Made by a program: the position numbers and the translations under genes
Shown here: positions 49,563 to 57,705 of the stretch, in pieces
Numbering within the stretch: position 1 is the first letter of the stretch
Layout of the letters: every line of letters begins with the position of its first letter
Source: Phytohabitans maris
Lineage (GTDB): Bacteria > Actinomycetota > Actinomycetes > Mycobacteriales > Micromonosporaceae
Direction: 5' to 3'
Length of the DNA stretch: 64,000 nt
NCBI RefSeq assembly: GCF_031085175.1
Contig: NZ_JAVHUY010000013.1
Span: 151,376 to 215,375 of the forward strand
Notes under the pieces: generated by a model
Database searches by the model: none
Told to the model about the DNA's origin: nothing
What the model saw: only the letters and a program-made list of their open reading frames with translations

Positions 49563-50211
49563 GGCCCTCTCCTTCGCCTCACCCGCCATCGATGGGCGTA
49601 TCGAACCCGACCACCGTGCATCGACAACAGCGAGTGGGCATGGAGGGAGTTACCGGACGGACAACGATCGGTACGCCGCCCATATCGGGGCGCGCCGGAA
49701 GACCGGCCAGCCGCGGACGCGGCGTTAGCCGCGACGAACGGCGGTCAGCCACGGGTGGCCGGGATGCGCCAGCGCCAGTGCGCCGGCGAGCCACCGGCGC
49801 TGCTCGGTGTCGAGGGGGCGGCGTCTCACGGAGCGGACGGTACCTACAAGCGTGTGCCGGCGGCCGGCGGTACATTTGTCCCAGTCTCCTCCTACACGTT
49901 CCTAATTGTCGATGGTGGATCTGTATTTACGGGTCGTAAATTCGAGGGTTATTATCTCCAGCAAATGTGGCGGTTTGCCAATTCATTAACGAGGGGACCA
50001 CGTGCCTTCAGGGCAATGCGCATCTCGTCACGGGACGAGGAGGAGTCGTTCGCCGCCGGCCGAGATCCAGCAATAACGCATCTTGCGATCATGATTCGAT
50101 CGCCTTGGGGAGAGGCATGAATTTTGTGGCCGGCAACTGCAGATGTTAGAAATGAGGAGGGCTGGCTTGTCGGTCTCACGACGGGGCGCCAGCTACGGAA
50201 AGGTCGGTTTA
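49563..50211. other. AT-richer leader upstream of the twin small secreted genes
   Basis: No convincing gene. The base composition falls noticeably from about 49885 to 50150. It contains the dyad ATTTAC/GTAAAT (49925-49941, 5-bp spacer) and a CTCGTC/GACGAG hairpin (50024-50039). It likely holds the promoter and regulatory sites of the following genes and may be foreign DNA. Confidence 0.5.
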
Positions 50212-50547
50212 ATGGGTAGAACCAGGTACCGCGCCGCGGCGGCGGGTCTCGTCGCCATGTTCGCGACGTCCGTGACGGTCCTCGTCGGCGCGGTTCCCGC
50301 GACTGCCGTCGGTGGCGACTGCGTATCCGCCTTCGACGAGCGTCCGGTGATCGGAATGAACCACTACCGGGCTGGTGTGATGTGCTACTCGCTTCAGTCC
50401 GACTCTAGGGCTCGGGCCAAGCTGGTCCGCGACGGCGGGCCAGACTACAACAGCTCCTGGTCGAGGTCGCTTAACGTATACACGTGGACAGACTTCTATA
50501 CTTGCTACGCGGGCTGTCACGACTCCTACGAGATCGCGCACATTTGA
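50212..50547 (+). CDS. Small secreted four-cysteine protein 1 (111 aa)
   Basis: Exported protein: signal about 1-32 (YRAAAAGLVAMFATSVTVLVG, then VPATA), mature part 79 residues starting VGGDC. Cysteines at 37, 58, 98 and 102 are at exactly the same positions as in the next gene, with a conserved core SLQ.DS.AR.KLVR.GGPDY and the motif TDFYTCYAGC. Two disulfides are likely. I have seen similar uncharacterised actinobacterial secreted proteins but know no function. Its tandem copy and a MacB-like ABC system follow directly, so it may be an exported or sensed peptide, toxin or inhibitor. ATG 50212 with GGAAAGG upstream. Confidence 0.8.
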   Translation: MGRTRYRAAAAGLVAMFATSVTVLVGAVPATAVGGDCVSAFDERPVIGMNHYRAGVMCYSLQSDSRARAKLVRDGGPDYNSSWSRSLNVYTWTDFYTCYAGCHDSYEIAHI

Positions 50548-50565
50548 CGGGGAGGGGCTGTCTCA

Positions 50566-50901
50566 ATGACCAGAAACAGCTACCGGGTCGCCGCAGCGTT
50601 CGCCGCCACGACCTTCGCGGCATCCATCGCGCTCTTCGCTGCCGCGGCACCCGCGAGCGCAGTCGGCGGCAACTGTTCCGCCGAGCTGTACAAGAAGAGC
50701 GTCATCGGGTTGGACCATTTCCAGTCCCGTGCTATCTGCACCTCCCTGCAAGGAGATTCCAAGGCTCGGCCCAAGCTGGTCCGAAATGGCGGGCCCGATT
50801 ACACGGGTCCCTGGTTCACGGCACTAAATGTAATAAGGAGTACTGACTTCTATACCTGTTACGCCGGGTGCAGTGCCGCGTACGAAATCGCACCCGTCTG
50901 A
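50566..50901 (+). CDS. Small secreted four-cysteine protein 2 (111 aa)
   Basis: Tandem paralogue of the preceding gene, the same length and Cys positions (37, 58, 98, 102). By eye about 43 of 79 mature residues are identical, concentrated in SLQGDSKARPKLVRNGGPDY and TDFYTCYAGC, while the segment 38-50 differs (SAELYKKSVIGLDHFQSRAI), giving one more basic variant. The signal peptide ends APASA. It follows copy 1 by 18 bp with a GGGGAGGGG ribosome site. The hairpin at 50910-50942 lies just after its stop and may limit read-through into the ABC genes. Confidence 0.8.
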   Translation: MTRNSYRVAAAFAATTFAASIALFAAAAPASAVGGNCSAELYKKSVIGLDHFQSRAICTSLQGDSKARPKLVRNGGPDYTGPWFTALNVIRSTDFYTCYAGCSAAYEIAPV

Positions 50902-50909
50902 GCGTGAAT

Positions 50910-50942
50910 CCGTGTGGCGGGCCCGCCGGGTCCGCCACACGG
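50910..50942 (+). terminator. Hairpin between the secreted pair and the ABC genes
   Basis: 11-bp perfect stem CCGTGTGGCGG/CCGCCACACGG with an 11-nt loop and no U-run. Placed 9 bp after the second small gene and 45 bp before the ATPase start, it looks like an attenuator or 3'-end stabiliser letting the small genes outnumber the transporter message. Confidence 0.6.
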
Positions 50943-50986
50943 ACGTTGTGCGAGGCTGCCCGAACAAGTATCCAATTAGGAGTACC

Positions 50987-51631
50987 GTGATCACGCTCGC
51001 CCATGTGACCGTCGAGTATCCCGACGCCACGCCCCTCCAGGATGTGAGCCTCACTCTTGGGTCAAGCACGACTGCGATCGTGGGGCCGAGTGGGAGCGGC
51101 AAGAGTACGCTGCTGCGCATCATTGGCGGCATGCAAGTGCCGACATCCGGCGCCGTCAGCATCGACGACGTTGCTGTGGTCACGGCCTCGTGGCGTTCGG
51201 CGGGAGATCCGCGCGTCTCGCTGATCCACCAGGACTATCGGCTGGTGCCGTTCCTGACCGTCGAGCAGAACCTCCTGCTGGCCGCGGAGATGCGTCGCGT
51301 ACGCCGAACCTCAGCTGACGTCACCTCGGTGCTCGGTAAGGTGGCCTTGCCCGCGTCGATGCGTGGCCGGTTGCCGGCGACGTTGTCCGGAGGTCAGCAA
51401 CAGCGTGTGGCCATCGCCCGTTCGCTAATTGCCGGAACGTCGGTCATTCTGGCCGACGAGCCGACCGGTGCGCTGGATGTGAAGAACACGGAACGGGTGA
51501 CCGACATCCTGGTCGACTTGGGTCGCCAGCACGGGTTGGCGATCGTCGTGGCAACTCACGACCAGAGCGTCGCACAGAAACTGGACCATCGTTTCGAGCT
51601 GGCTGAGGGAAGGCTGGTCCAGCTCGCATGA
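50987..51631 (+). CDS. MacB/LolD-type ABC transporter ATPase
   Basis: 214-aa ATPase of the MacB/FtsE-like group. Walker A GPSGSGKST (33-41), Q-loop IHQDYRLVPFLTVEQNLLL, signature LSGGQQQRVAIARSL, Walker B VILADEPTGALD and H-loop VVATHDQSVAQ. GTG 50987 with GGAG 4 nt upstream gives the expected first strand ITLAHVTVEYPD. It overlaps the permease gene by ATGA. In Gram-positives such ATPases with large FtsX-like permeases act in peptide resistance, sensing or lipoprotein handling; it resembles those beside lactococcin-972-like bacteriocins in size, but the small proteins here are different. Confidence 0.92.
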   Translation: MITLAHVTVEYPDATPLQDVSLTLGSSTTAIVGPSGSGKSTLLRIIGGMQVPTSGAVSIDDVAVVTASWRSAGDPRVSLIHQDYRLVPFLTVEQNLLLAAEMRRVRRTSADVTSVLGKVALPASMRGRLPATLSGGQQQRVAIARSLIAGTSVILADEPTGALDVKNTERVTDILVDLGRQHGLAIVVATHDQSVAQKLDHRFELAEGRLVQLA

Positions 51632-53988
51632 GTCCACGTGTCGACGGTCCGCGGTTGGCTGTGGCGTTCCTGCGTCACGCGGTCGCGCAGGTATCCGCGC
51701 TGGCGCTGATGGGCTTCGTCCTGGCCGGCAGTGTCGTCGGTCTCGCCACGGTGCGGGACAGCGCGCAGCAGGCGATCCTCGACTCGGTCCGCGCTGACCT
51801 CGGCCAGCGGTCGTACGCGCTGCAGACCGGCGATCCCGCCGCCAGTCGGGCCGTGAGCACTGTGGACGGCCCGACGCCCGTGCAGGACCAGATGGGCGAC
51901 GTAATGGTGGACGGCCTGTCGGTGCCCGTGCTGGTGCGGTCCACCACGAGTGCCTCGCTGAAGCTGGGGGTCGTCACGCGTGGCGCCTGGCCGGAGCGCG
52001 TCGGCGAGGTCATCCTCTCGGAATCGACGGCCCGGTCCCTGGGCATCGCGCTCGGTGACACCGTGTCGATCCGTGCCGACGGTGGCGAGACACCCGGACG
52101 GGTCGTGGGGCTCACGGTCGACCCGGCCAACCGGACGACGAGCACGCTTGTGCGGCTGGTGTACGACTCGTCGGAGTTCCGACCGACGATGTGGCTCAGC
52201 GATTCCGACTTCTACGCCGCGCCCCCGCTGAAGCCCGTCCTCGACAGCCGCTCGGCGACGTACCAGTCTCTGCAAACCCTGCTTGAGGCGGCGGCGGACA
52301 ACAGACCGCACTTCCTCAGCGCGATGCGGTTCGTCCCGGCCGGCTGTGGTCTGCTGGCCGGTGTCCTGCTCGTGTCGGTCGGGACGGTGTTCTCCCGCAG
52401 ATGGCGGACCTATGCGGACGCGCTCGTCGCGGCGGGGATGGCACCGGCTGTCGCCTGGCGCCGGATCCTCTCGGTGGCGTTCGGGACGGTATTGGTCGGC
52501 GAGATCATCGGCGGCATCGTCGCGGCGGTCGCCCTGTGGCTTTCGCGTGGACCGGTCTCGGCATGGGTGGGGCAGCACTGGGTGCGGATCTCGTTCCCGT
52601 GGCAGGAGTCTGCCGTCGTGCTGGGGTTGACCATCGTGGTGGCGCTGGTGGCCGCACCCGTCGTTGGGCTTGCCAGAGAGTGGACGCGGCGCCTCACCCC
52701 CCGCCCGGCGCGACGTGGATGGGTCACCCCCGCCGCGGTACTCGCTGCGGTTGTGGGTCTGGCTGGTTGGCTGGTCATGACACGCGTTTCGCTCCAGCAG
52801 AGCGGCGACTGGGCAACCACGTTCGCGAAGCTCGCGGCTGCCCTCATCGCGGTTGCCGCACCGTTCCTGATCGCACCGGTGCTCGGCGTGGGCCTGCGTA
52901 CGGCGACGCGGCCGCTCATGCGACACCTGGTGGCGGCGCTGCGACCGATCGCAGCCGCTGGCGCCTTGGTGGCGATAGCGACCAGCATGTGGTCGGCCCA
53001 GACCACCCGCGATGCCAACCTCGGCGAGGCGATGTCGAGCCCGCTCCAGCCGGCCGGTTCCTTCGTCATCAGCGAGATGCCCGATACGGCAATCCCGGCG
53101 CTGATCGCGCTATACCGCTCCCACGGCGGCGACGAGGTCATCCAGTTCCGCATACCCGACGAGGCGACGACACAGCTGCGTGCGACGGGGCCCGAGGTCG
53201 TCTCCTGTATGTCGGACCGGGGAATCACCGAGCCAGTCAGGGTTGTTGACTGCTTCCCGCAGGACTCAGAGTCACCGATCAACCGGGTGCTCATCGGCCA
53301 GCCGGGCTCGACGCCACGCGCCGACCCCGAACTGCTGGATAGCGGACGGGTCGGACTGCTGCTTTTCCACAGCGGTGAAGGCACGGCGGCGCGCCTTGCC
53401 GGTACCGACGCCGAGGCCGACCCCGCGTTGGGGGGCAATCTGCCAGGCCTCGTCGTTCCAGCCGACGGCGAGGTTGCCAAGCAGTTCGGACTCACCTCCA
53501 AGGGCACCAGCGAGGTCGTGCTCCGTGACTTCCACCGGCTGTCGTCGCACGATCAGTTCCTGATGCGGGCGGCCGCGATACGTCTTGCCCCAAGTGCCGA
53601 GACGGCCAGCGGTACCGATCCCACCGCCTACGACCGGCTCCGCTCCCTCGCCAACACGGTCGGCTTTCTCGGCGCGACGGCGACGATGGTGATCGTGCTG
53701 GTGGGTGGCCTGTCGTTGGTGGTGGCGCACACACTGTCGAGACGCACACTCGTCGACACCGGCGCCGTACCCGCCGTTCGATGGGGAATCGTCGCCCGAT
53801 GGACGGCCATCCCCACCCTTACCACGGCGCTGACTGTCCCGCTGGCGATCCTGACGGTCTCGTCGGGCGGCCAGAGTACCGACGCCTCCTACGGACTACT
53901 GTGGACACTGCCGGGTGCCCTGGGCGCGCTGGCTTCCCTCATCATCGGGATCGCGTTTCTCCGCACACCGACGAGCGCGGGCGAGTGA
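51628..53988 (+). CDS. FtsX/MacB-like ABC transporter permease
   Basis: 786-aa membrane subunit. First helix about 22-42 (ALALMGFVLAGSVVGLATV), an extracytoplasmic domain about 45-225, a first FtsX core of about 4 helices (about 228-255, 280-305, 328-350, 370-392 and further to 440), a second extracellular domain about 460-665 (SFVISEMPDTAIPALIALYRSHGGDEVIQFRIP), and a last group of three helices (about 680-785: FLGATATMVIVLVGGLSLVVAHTL, WTAIPTLTTALTVPLAIL, LPGALGALASLIIGIAFL). It is a duplicated FtsX-like layout with two large external domains. ATGA coupling to the ATPase. Probable mechanotransmission-type machine acting on the small secreted proteins or their targets. Confidence 0.85.
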   Translation: MSPRVDGPRLAVAFLRHAVAQVSALALMGFVLAGSVVGLATVRDSAQQAILDSVRADLGQRSYALQTGDPAASRAVSTVDGPTPVQDQMGDVMVDGLSVPVLVRSTTSASLKLGVVTRGAWPERVGEVILSESTARSLGIALGDTVSIRADGGETPGRVVGLTVDPANRTTSTLVRLVYDSSEFRPTMWLSDSDFYAAPPLKPVLDSRSATYQSLQTLLEAAADNRPHFLSAMRFVPAGCGLLAGVLLVSVGTVFSRRWRTYADALVAAGMAPAVAWRRILSVAFGTVLVGEIIGGIVAAVALWLSRGPVSAWVGQHWVRISFPWQESAVVLGLTIVVALVAAPVVGLAREWTRRLTPRPARRGWVTPAAVLAAVVGLAGWLVMTRVSLQQSGDWATTFAKLAAALIAVAAPFLIAPVLGVGLRTATRPLMRHLVAALRPIAAAGALVAIATSMWSAQTTRDANLGEAMSSPLQPAGSFVISEMPDTAIPALIALYRSHGGDEVIQFRIPDEATTQLRATGPEVVSCMSDRGITEPVRVVDCFPQDSESPINRVLIGQPGSTPRADPELLDSGRVGLLLFHSGEGTAARLAGTDAEADPALGGNLPGLVVPADGEVAKQFGLTSKGTSEVVLRDFHRLSSHDQFLMRAAAIRLAPSAETASGTDPTAYDRLRSLANTVGFLGATATMVIVLVGGLSLVVAHTLSRRTLVDTGAVPAVRWGIVARWTAIPTLTTALTVPLAILTVSSGGQSTDASYGLLWTLPGALGALASLIIGIAFLRTPTSAGE

Positions 53989-54220
53989 GCCGGCGCGGGC
54001 TACGATGCCGCTCTGTGCGCTCCGGCAACCCTCCGGCTGCGTCGAGGCAGTGCGATTGGTGGCGATCGATGGCTGTCTGGCGTGTCTGGGGGCTCGGCTA
54101 GTGACCACCATCGAAGAGTTGAACGTACAACAAACCTTCCGCGCAAGTCTGGCGACGCGGTGGCGATGCCGCAAAGATGGGGATTGGCCCGGACATGACT
54201 CGGACTTTCCCGGAGGATCT
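53989..54220. other. Short gap before the DUF5980-like gene
   Basis: Upstream sequence with possible promoter elements (AT-richer around 54110-54135); no gene. Confidence 0.4.
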
Positions 54221-54664
54221 GTGAGACCCAGTCATCCCTTCCGCAAGGCACTCGGCGTGCTCGCCGCGCTGCCGCTGATCCTGCTCCTGACGACCGCACC
54301 CCCCGCTTCGGCCTCGCCGCCGCCCACCTGGACGCTGTACGACGGCAGCGCCCAGTACGTGTGCCAGACCCCCGGCAACAACCCCGGCAGCTTTGGCTAC
54401 TACCTGGCTCCGGTGCTCGGTGAGTGGACGACGACCATCAGCCTCGGCATGACCGACCTGCCACCCGGGTCGACCAGCCAGGGTTCGCGGATCCCGCCGG
54501 GGTCGAACCACCCGCACGAGGACGGCGGCGTCACGGTGAACGGGTGGATCGGCTACAACGTCACGACCGCACCGCTCGGCCTCTACCACCCGAGGATCTC
54601 CGCCACGGACGGAGTGACGTCGCAGAGCTACCTGGTCACGCTGGAGATCAAGCAGCGCTGCTAG
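54221..54664 (+). CDS. Small secreted DUF5980-like protein (147 aa)
   Basis: Exported protein: signal about 1-32 (PFRKALGVLAALPLILLLTT, then APPASA), mature about 115 residues with two cysteines (AQYVC near the N-terminus and KQRC at the very end), likely one disulfide. Beta-rich: TWTLYDGSAQYVCQTPG, TTTISLGMTDLPPGSTSQGS, VTVNGWIGYNVTTAPLGLYHPRISA, SQSYLVTLEIKQRC. It resembles the actinobacterial DUF5980 family by memory. GTG 54221 has CGGAGG upstream. Proximity to the secreted pair and ABC genes suggests the same accessory locus, with its own promoter. Confidence 0.75.
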   Translation: MRPSHPFRKALGVLAALPLILLLTTAPPASASPPPTWTLYDGSAQYVCQTPGNNPGSFGYYLAPVLGEWTTTISLGMTDLPPGSTSQGSRIPPGSNHPHEDGGVTVNGWIGYNVTTAPLGLYHPRISATDGVTSQSYLVTLEIKQRC

Positions 54665-54681
54665 AGAGCGTCAGGGTCAGG

Positions 54682-54735
54682 GTGATCGAAGCTCCCCTGA
54701 AGTCGTTAGAACGACGTCAGGGGGGCGGAGCTCAC
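54682..54735. repeat. 54-bp hairpin repeat, copy 3 (decayed arm)
   Basis: Same length and centre (GTCGTTAGAACGAC) as the other copies; the right arm is altered (GGGGGGCGGAGCTCAC). It starts 17 bp after the DUF5980-like gene. The following G-rich bases (54739-54748, ten G) may be sequencing errors. Confidence 0.75.
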
Positions 54736-54937
54736 CCGGGGGGGGGGCCCAGCGGGGGCCCAGGGTTCACTTAGGCCACATCAGTCACAGAACTCACCAA
54801 TTGATCAAGCCACTCGAACCGGAAAGAATGGGCTGTTTGCCATCTACCAGGCATGACAACTCGGCGGGATACTTTCCATTGGCAGGCAGAGCTAGTACCC
54901 CGGGGCAGCTGATCGTTGTCGGGAAGGTGGTGCGGCG

Positions 54938-55984
54938 ATGCGGTCGGACACTCTGGAGGTCGTCAGCGAGGTCGCGGCGGTCGCGGCCACACCGGGCAGC
55001 GCCGCCGAGCGCGCGGAGGCGTTGCTCGCGCCGATCGGGCGGCTGGTGCCGTTCGTGGCGGCCCGGATCTACCTGCTGGACATGATGCGGCGTGCCGAGC
55101 ACCCGCTGGTCTGCGTCGGCTACGACGAAAACGTCCGGTCCTACTTGGAGAGCCGGCAGCATCTGGACGAGCTCGAGCTGCACGGCCTGGGCCGCAAGGG
55201 CCCGCCGCTGCGGCTGCGCGACATGCCGGTGCCACCGGAGCGGATCCGGAGCTGGACCGAGTACCTGGGACCGGCGGGGTTTCGCGAGGGGATGGTGGTG
55301 CGGCTGACCACATCGGACGGACGGTACCTGGGGATCCTGGGCCTCAGCACCGACAGCGTCGCGCATCCGACGGACGCCGCCCGCGACGTCCTCGGCGCGC
55401 TGTCGCCGGTGATCGCGGCCGCCGTCGATCCGTTGGGATCGATCGGTGCGGTGACCCGCCTGGTGGGCCGGGCCCGCGCGGGCGTGCTGCTGACCCGCGA
55501 CGGTTCGATCCGGCCGCTGCCCGGCCTGCCGGGCCACCCGGTGCTCGCCAACGGTTCCCCGCTGCTCGGCGTCGCGGTCGCCCAGTTGAAGGGCATGTCC
55601 AGGGCGTCGTTCCTCTGCCCGTACGACCGGGATGGCGCCGGCACCCACCTGCAGGTGACGGTGCTCGCCTGCCCGGCGCTGCCCCCGACGTACGTGACCG
55701 CCGCCATCGTCGTCTCGCCCCCGGTGGACCTGCGCCGGCTCACCCGCCGCGAGCTCCAGGTGCTCGGCCTGGTCGTCGAGGGCCACGCCAACCGCCGGAT
55801 CGCCCGGATCCTCCGGCTCACCGAGCGGACCGTCAACACCCACCTCGAACACATCGGCGCCAAGCTCGGCGCCCGCGGCCGCACCCTGGCGGCGGTCTAC
55901 GCGCTGCGCGAAGGGGTGTACATACCGCACCCGCTCGGGGTCAGCCAGGTGCAGGTCCGCAGGAGGGCGGCCGCGGTCGCGTAG
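54938..55984 (+). CDS. GAF-LuxR transcriptional regulator
   Basis: 348-aa regulator. N-terminal GAF-like sensor about 1-165 (APIGRLVPFVAARIYLLDMM, FREGMVVRLTTSDGRYLGILGLSTDS), a second poorly defined segment about 170-265, and a C-terminal LuxR HTH about 270-335 (RRLTRRELQVLGLVVEGHANRRIARILRLTERTVNTHLEHIGAKLGARGRTLAAVYALREG). It is of the type common in streptomycetes and relatives that binds an unknown small molecule. Upstream of the epimerase-like gene but separated from it by 123 bp with a promoter-like site. ATG 54938. Confidence 0.85.
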   Translation: MRSDTLEVVSEVAAVAATPGSAAERAEALLAPIGRLVPFVAARIYLLDMMRRAEHPLVCVGYDENVRSYLESRQHLDELELHGLGRKGPPLRLRDMPVPPERIRSWTEYLGPAGFREGMVVRLTTSDGRYLGILGLSTDSVAHPTDAARDVLGALSPVIAAAVDPLGSIGAVTRLVGRARAGVLLTRDGSIRPLPGLPGHPVLANGSPLLGVAVAQLKGMSRASFLCPYDRDGAGTHLQVTVLACPALPPTYVTAAIVVSPPVDLRRLTRRELQVLGLVVEGHANRRIARILRLTERTVNTHLEHIGAKLGARGRTLAAVYALREGVYIPHPLGVSQVQVRRRAAAVA

Positions 55985-56035
55985 GGCGGGCGGCGTTCGG
56001 CGAGGAGGTACCGGGGAAACCAGCGCGCGTCGGGG

Positions 56036-56062
56036 TGTCACAAACCGCGCGGCTGTCCGGTC
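56036..56062 (+). promoter_or_regulatory. ECF41-like promoter of the epimerase-like gene
   Basis: TGTCACA at 56036-56042, a 15-bp spacer and CGGTC at 56058-56062. ECF41 sigma factors recognise TGTCACA with a CGTC-type -10, and their targets are often COE (carboxymuconolactone decarboxylase, oxidoreductase or epimerase) genes. The -10 is imperfect. Confidence 0.5.
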
Positions 56063-56107
56063 TTCGCTGTCGAGCGGAGCGTCAGCCCGCAAGAAGGGTC
56101 GAAGGAA

Positions 56108-56842
56108 ATGAAGATCGCTGTCATCGGTGGGACCGGGCTCATCGGATCGCGGGTGGTGAAGCTGCTGAACGCGGGCGGGCACGAGGCGGTGCCGCTCTCG
56201 CCGTCCAGCGGGGTCGACCTGCTCAGCGGGCAGGGCCTGGCCGAGGCGCTGACCGGCGCCGACGTCGTGGTCAACCTGACCAACTCGCCCACCTTCGACG
56301 ACGCCTCGCCGGCGTTCTTCCAGAAGAGCATGGACAACCTGCTGGCGGCCGCCGACGCCGCCGGCGTCGGCCACGCGGTCATCCTCTCCATCGTCGGCGC
56401 CGACCTGGTACCGGACCTGGTGTACTACCGCGCGAAGGTGTTGCAGGAGGACATCCTCAAGGCCGGCCCCGTGCCGTACTCGATCGTCCGCGCCACGCAG
56501 TTCTTCGAGTTCGTCGACGCGGTCCTGACCTGGACCGCCGACGAAGACACCGTCCGGCTCCCGGCCACCCTCGTCCAGCCCATGGCCGCGGACGACGTCG
56601 CCCAGGCCGTCGCGGACGTGAGCGCGGGCGCGCCGCTGCGGGGGACGCGTGACATCGCCGGACCGGAGGTCTTCGCCCTCGACGAGCTGGGCCGGATCAC
56701 CCTCGCCGCCCACGGTGACCGGCGCGCCGTCGTGACCGACGACACCGCCGGCATGTTCGCCGCCGCCACGGGCGACGCGCTCATCGCCAAGGAGGGCGCC
56801 GTCGTCGCGAAGACCACCTATCGGGAGTGGCTCGCGCGCTGA
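56108..56842 (+). CDS. NAD(P)-binding epimerase-like (NmrA-type) oxidoreductase
   Basis: 244-aa atypical SDR. Rossmann motif at the N-terminus MKIAVIGGTGLIGSRVVKLLNAGGHE (GGTGLIG), GADVVVNLTNSPTFDD, MDNLLAAADAAGVGHAVILSIVGAD, YYRAKVLQEDILKAGPVPYSIVRATQFFEFV with the YxxxK pair (YYRAK). It belongs to the NmrA/SDR_a5-like proteins that bind NAD(P) and may lack catalysis. Such genes are classical neighbours and targets of ECF41 sigma factors, and a degraded ECF41-like gene lies convergent to it. ATG 56108. Confidence 0.88.
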   Translation: MKIAVIGGTGLIGSRVVKLLNAGGHEAVPLSPSSGVDLLSGQGLAEALTGADVVVNLTNSPTFDDASPAFFQKSMDNLLAAADAAGVGHAVILSIVGADLVPDLVYYRAKVLQEDILKAGPVPYSIVRATQFFEFVDAVLTWTADEDTVRLPATLVQPMAADDVAQAVADVSAGAPLRGTRDIAGPEVFALDELGRITLAAHGDRRAVVTDDTAGMFAAATGDALIAKEGAVVAKTTYREWLAR

Positions 56843-56870
56843 CCCCGTCCCGGGACTGGCAGGCAGAGCT

Positions 56871-56902
56871 GGGGCCCGCACGGCGGAGGTCGTGCGGGCC
56901 CC
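56871..56902. terminator. Bidirectional hairpin between epimerase and sigma remnant
   Basis: 11-bp perfect stem GGGGCCCGCAC/GTGCGGGCCCC with a 10-nt loop, between genes ending at 56842 (+) and 56971 (-). Confidence 0.65.
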
Positions 56903-56970
56903 GGGTCAGGCCCCCGGTCACCGGGGCCCGGCGTCCGGTCAGGTCGGGCACCGTCCGTGACACCGGCGGG

Positions 56971-57542
56971 TCAGGCCGGCGCGGACACCGCCGCGATCTT
57001 CTCCGGGTTGAACATCCACAAGATCTGGTCGATCCCCTCGGTCGAGGCGCCGATCGTGAACACGCAGCGTACGTCGCCGCCGTGCCGCACCACGACGGAG
57101 CTCCGTACGGGTAGTCGAACGCCTCGCGCAGCACGTACGCGGCGCGCTCGGTGAGGGTGAGCTTCTCCATCAGCACCAGCGTCGCGAGCTCCAGCGCCGC
57201 ACCGCGCTCGGCGCCGAGGTAGGGATCGGCGCTCGTGTCGACCGGCTCGGGCAGCCACGGCCCGATGTACGTCTCCCGCCGCGCCCGCGCCGACTGGAGC
57301 GCGTTGATGGCCAGCCGGGTGGCGGTCGTCGCCAGGAACGCGCCCGGGTTGACCACCGCCGCGCGGTCGTATGCCTGCCACCGCAGCCAGACGTCCTGCA
57401 CCAGGTCTTCGGCCTCGCTGGCGCTGCCGAGCATCCGGTACGCGATCCCGAACAGGCGCGGCCGCAGGCTCGTGAAGACCGCCGCGGCCTCCTCGAGGTC
57501 GTCCGCTCCGCCCGGCTCGGCGACCACACTCGAATCCGCCAC
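56971..57542 (-). pseudogene. ECF41-type sigma factor with internal deletion
   Basis: Intact sigma-70 region 2 and part of region 4: EAAAVFTSLRPRLFGIAYRMLGSASEAEDLVQDVWLRWQAYDR, LTLTERAAYVLREAFDYPYG, up to about residue 147. Right after that point the frame shifts and the sequence resumes, in the -1 frame, with VVVRHGGDVRCVFTIGASTEGIDQILWMFNPEKIAAVSAPA, the normal SnoaL-like C-terminus of SigJ/ECF41 proteins. I estimate 120 or so residues, including the HTH of region 4 and most of the SnoaL domain, were removed by deletion. The N-terminal fragment could still be made from ATG 57542. Confidence 0.75.
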
Positions 57543-57705
57543 CCCGCGCCCCCCGTCCGGTCGTGCCGCGGCCCGCCACCGGATCCGAACCTACCGCGAG
57601 CGCCGGCGTCCCCCGCGGGCCAGCTCGCATACCTCGCCGCCACGGGGGAAGTAGCCCGGTGACGACGCGAACCCGGAAACGCCCGGGTGCGAGGAGGTAA
57701 ACCGG

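Noticed and set aside
49755..50120. 121-codon plus-strand frame before the secreted pair
   Set aside because: No ribosome site and no signal or domain; composition changes midway with the AT-richer leader.
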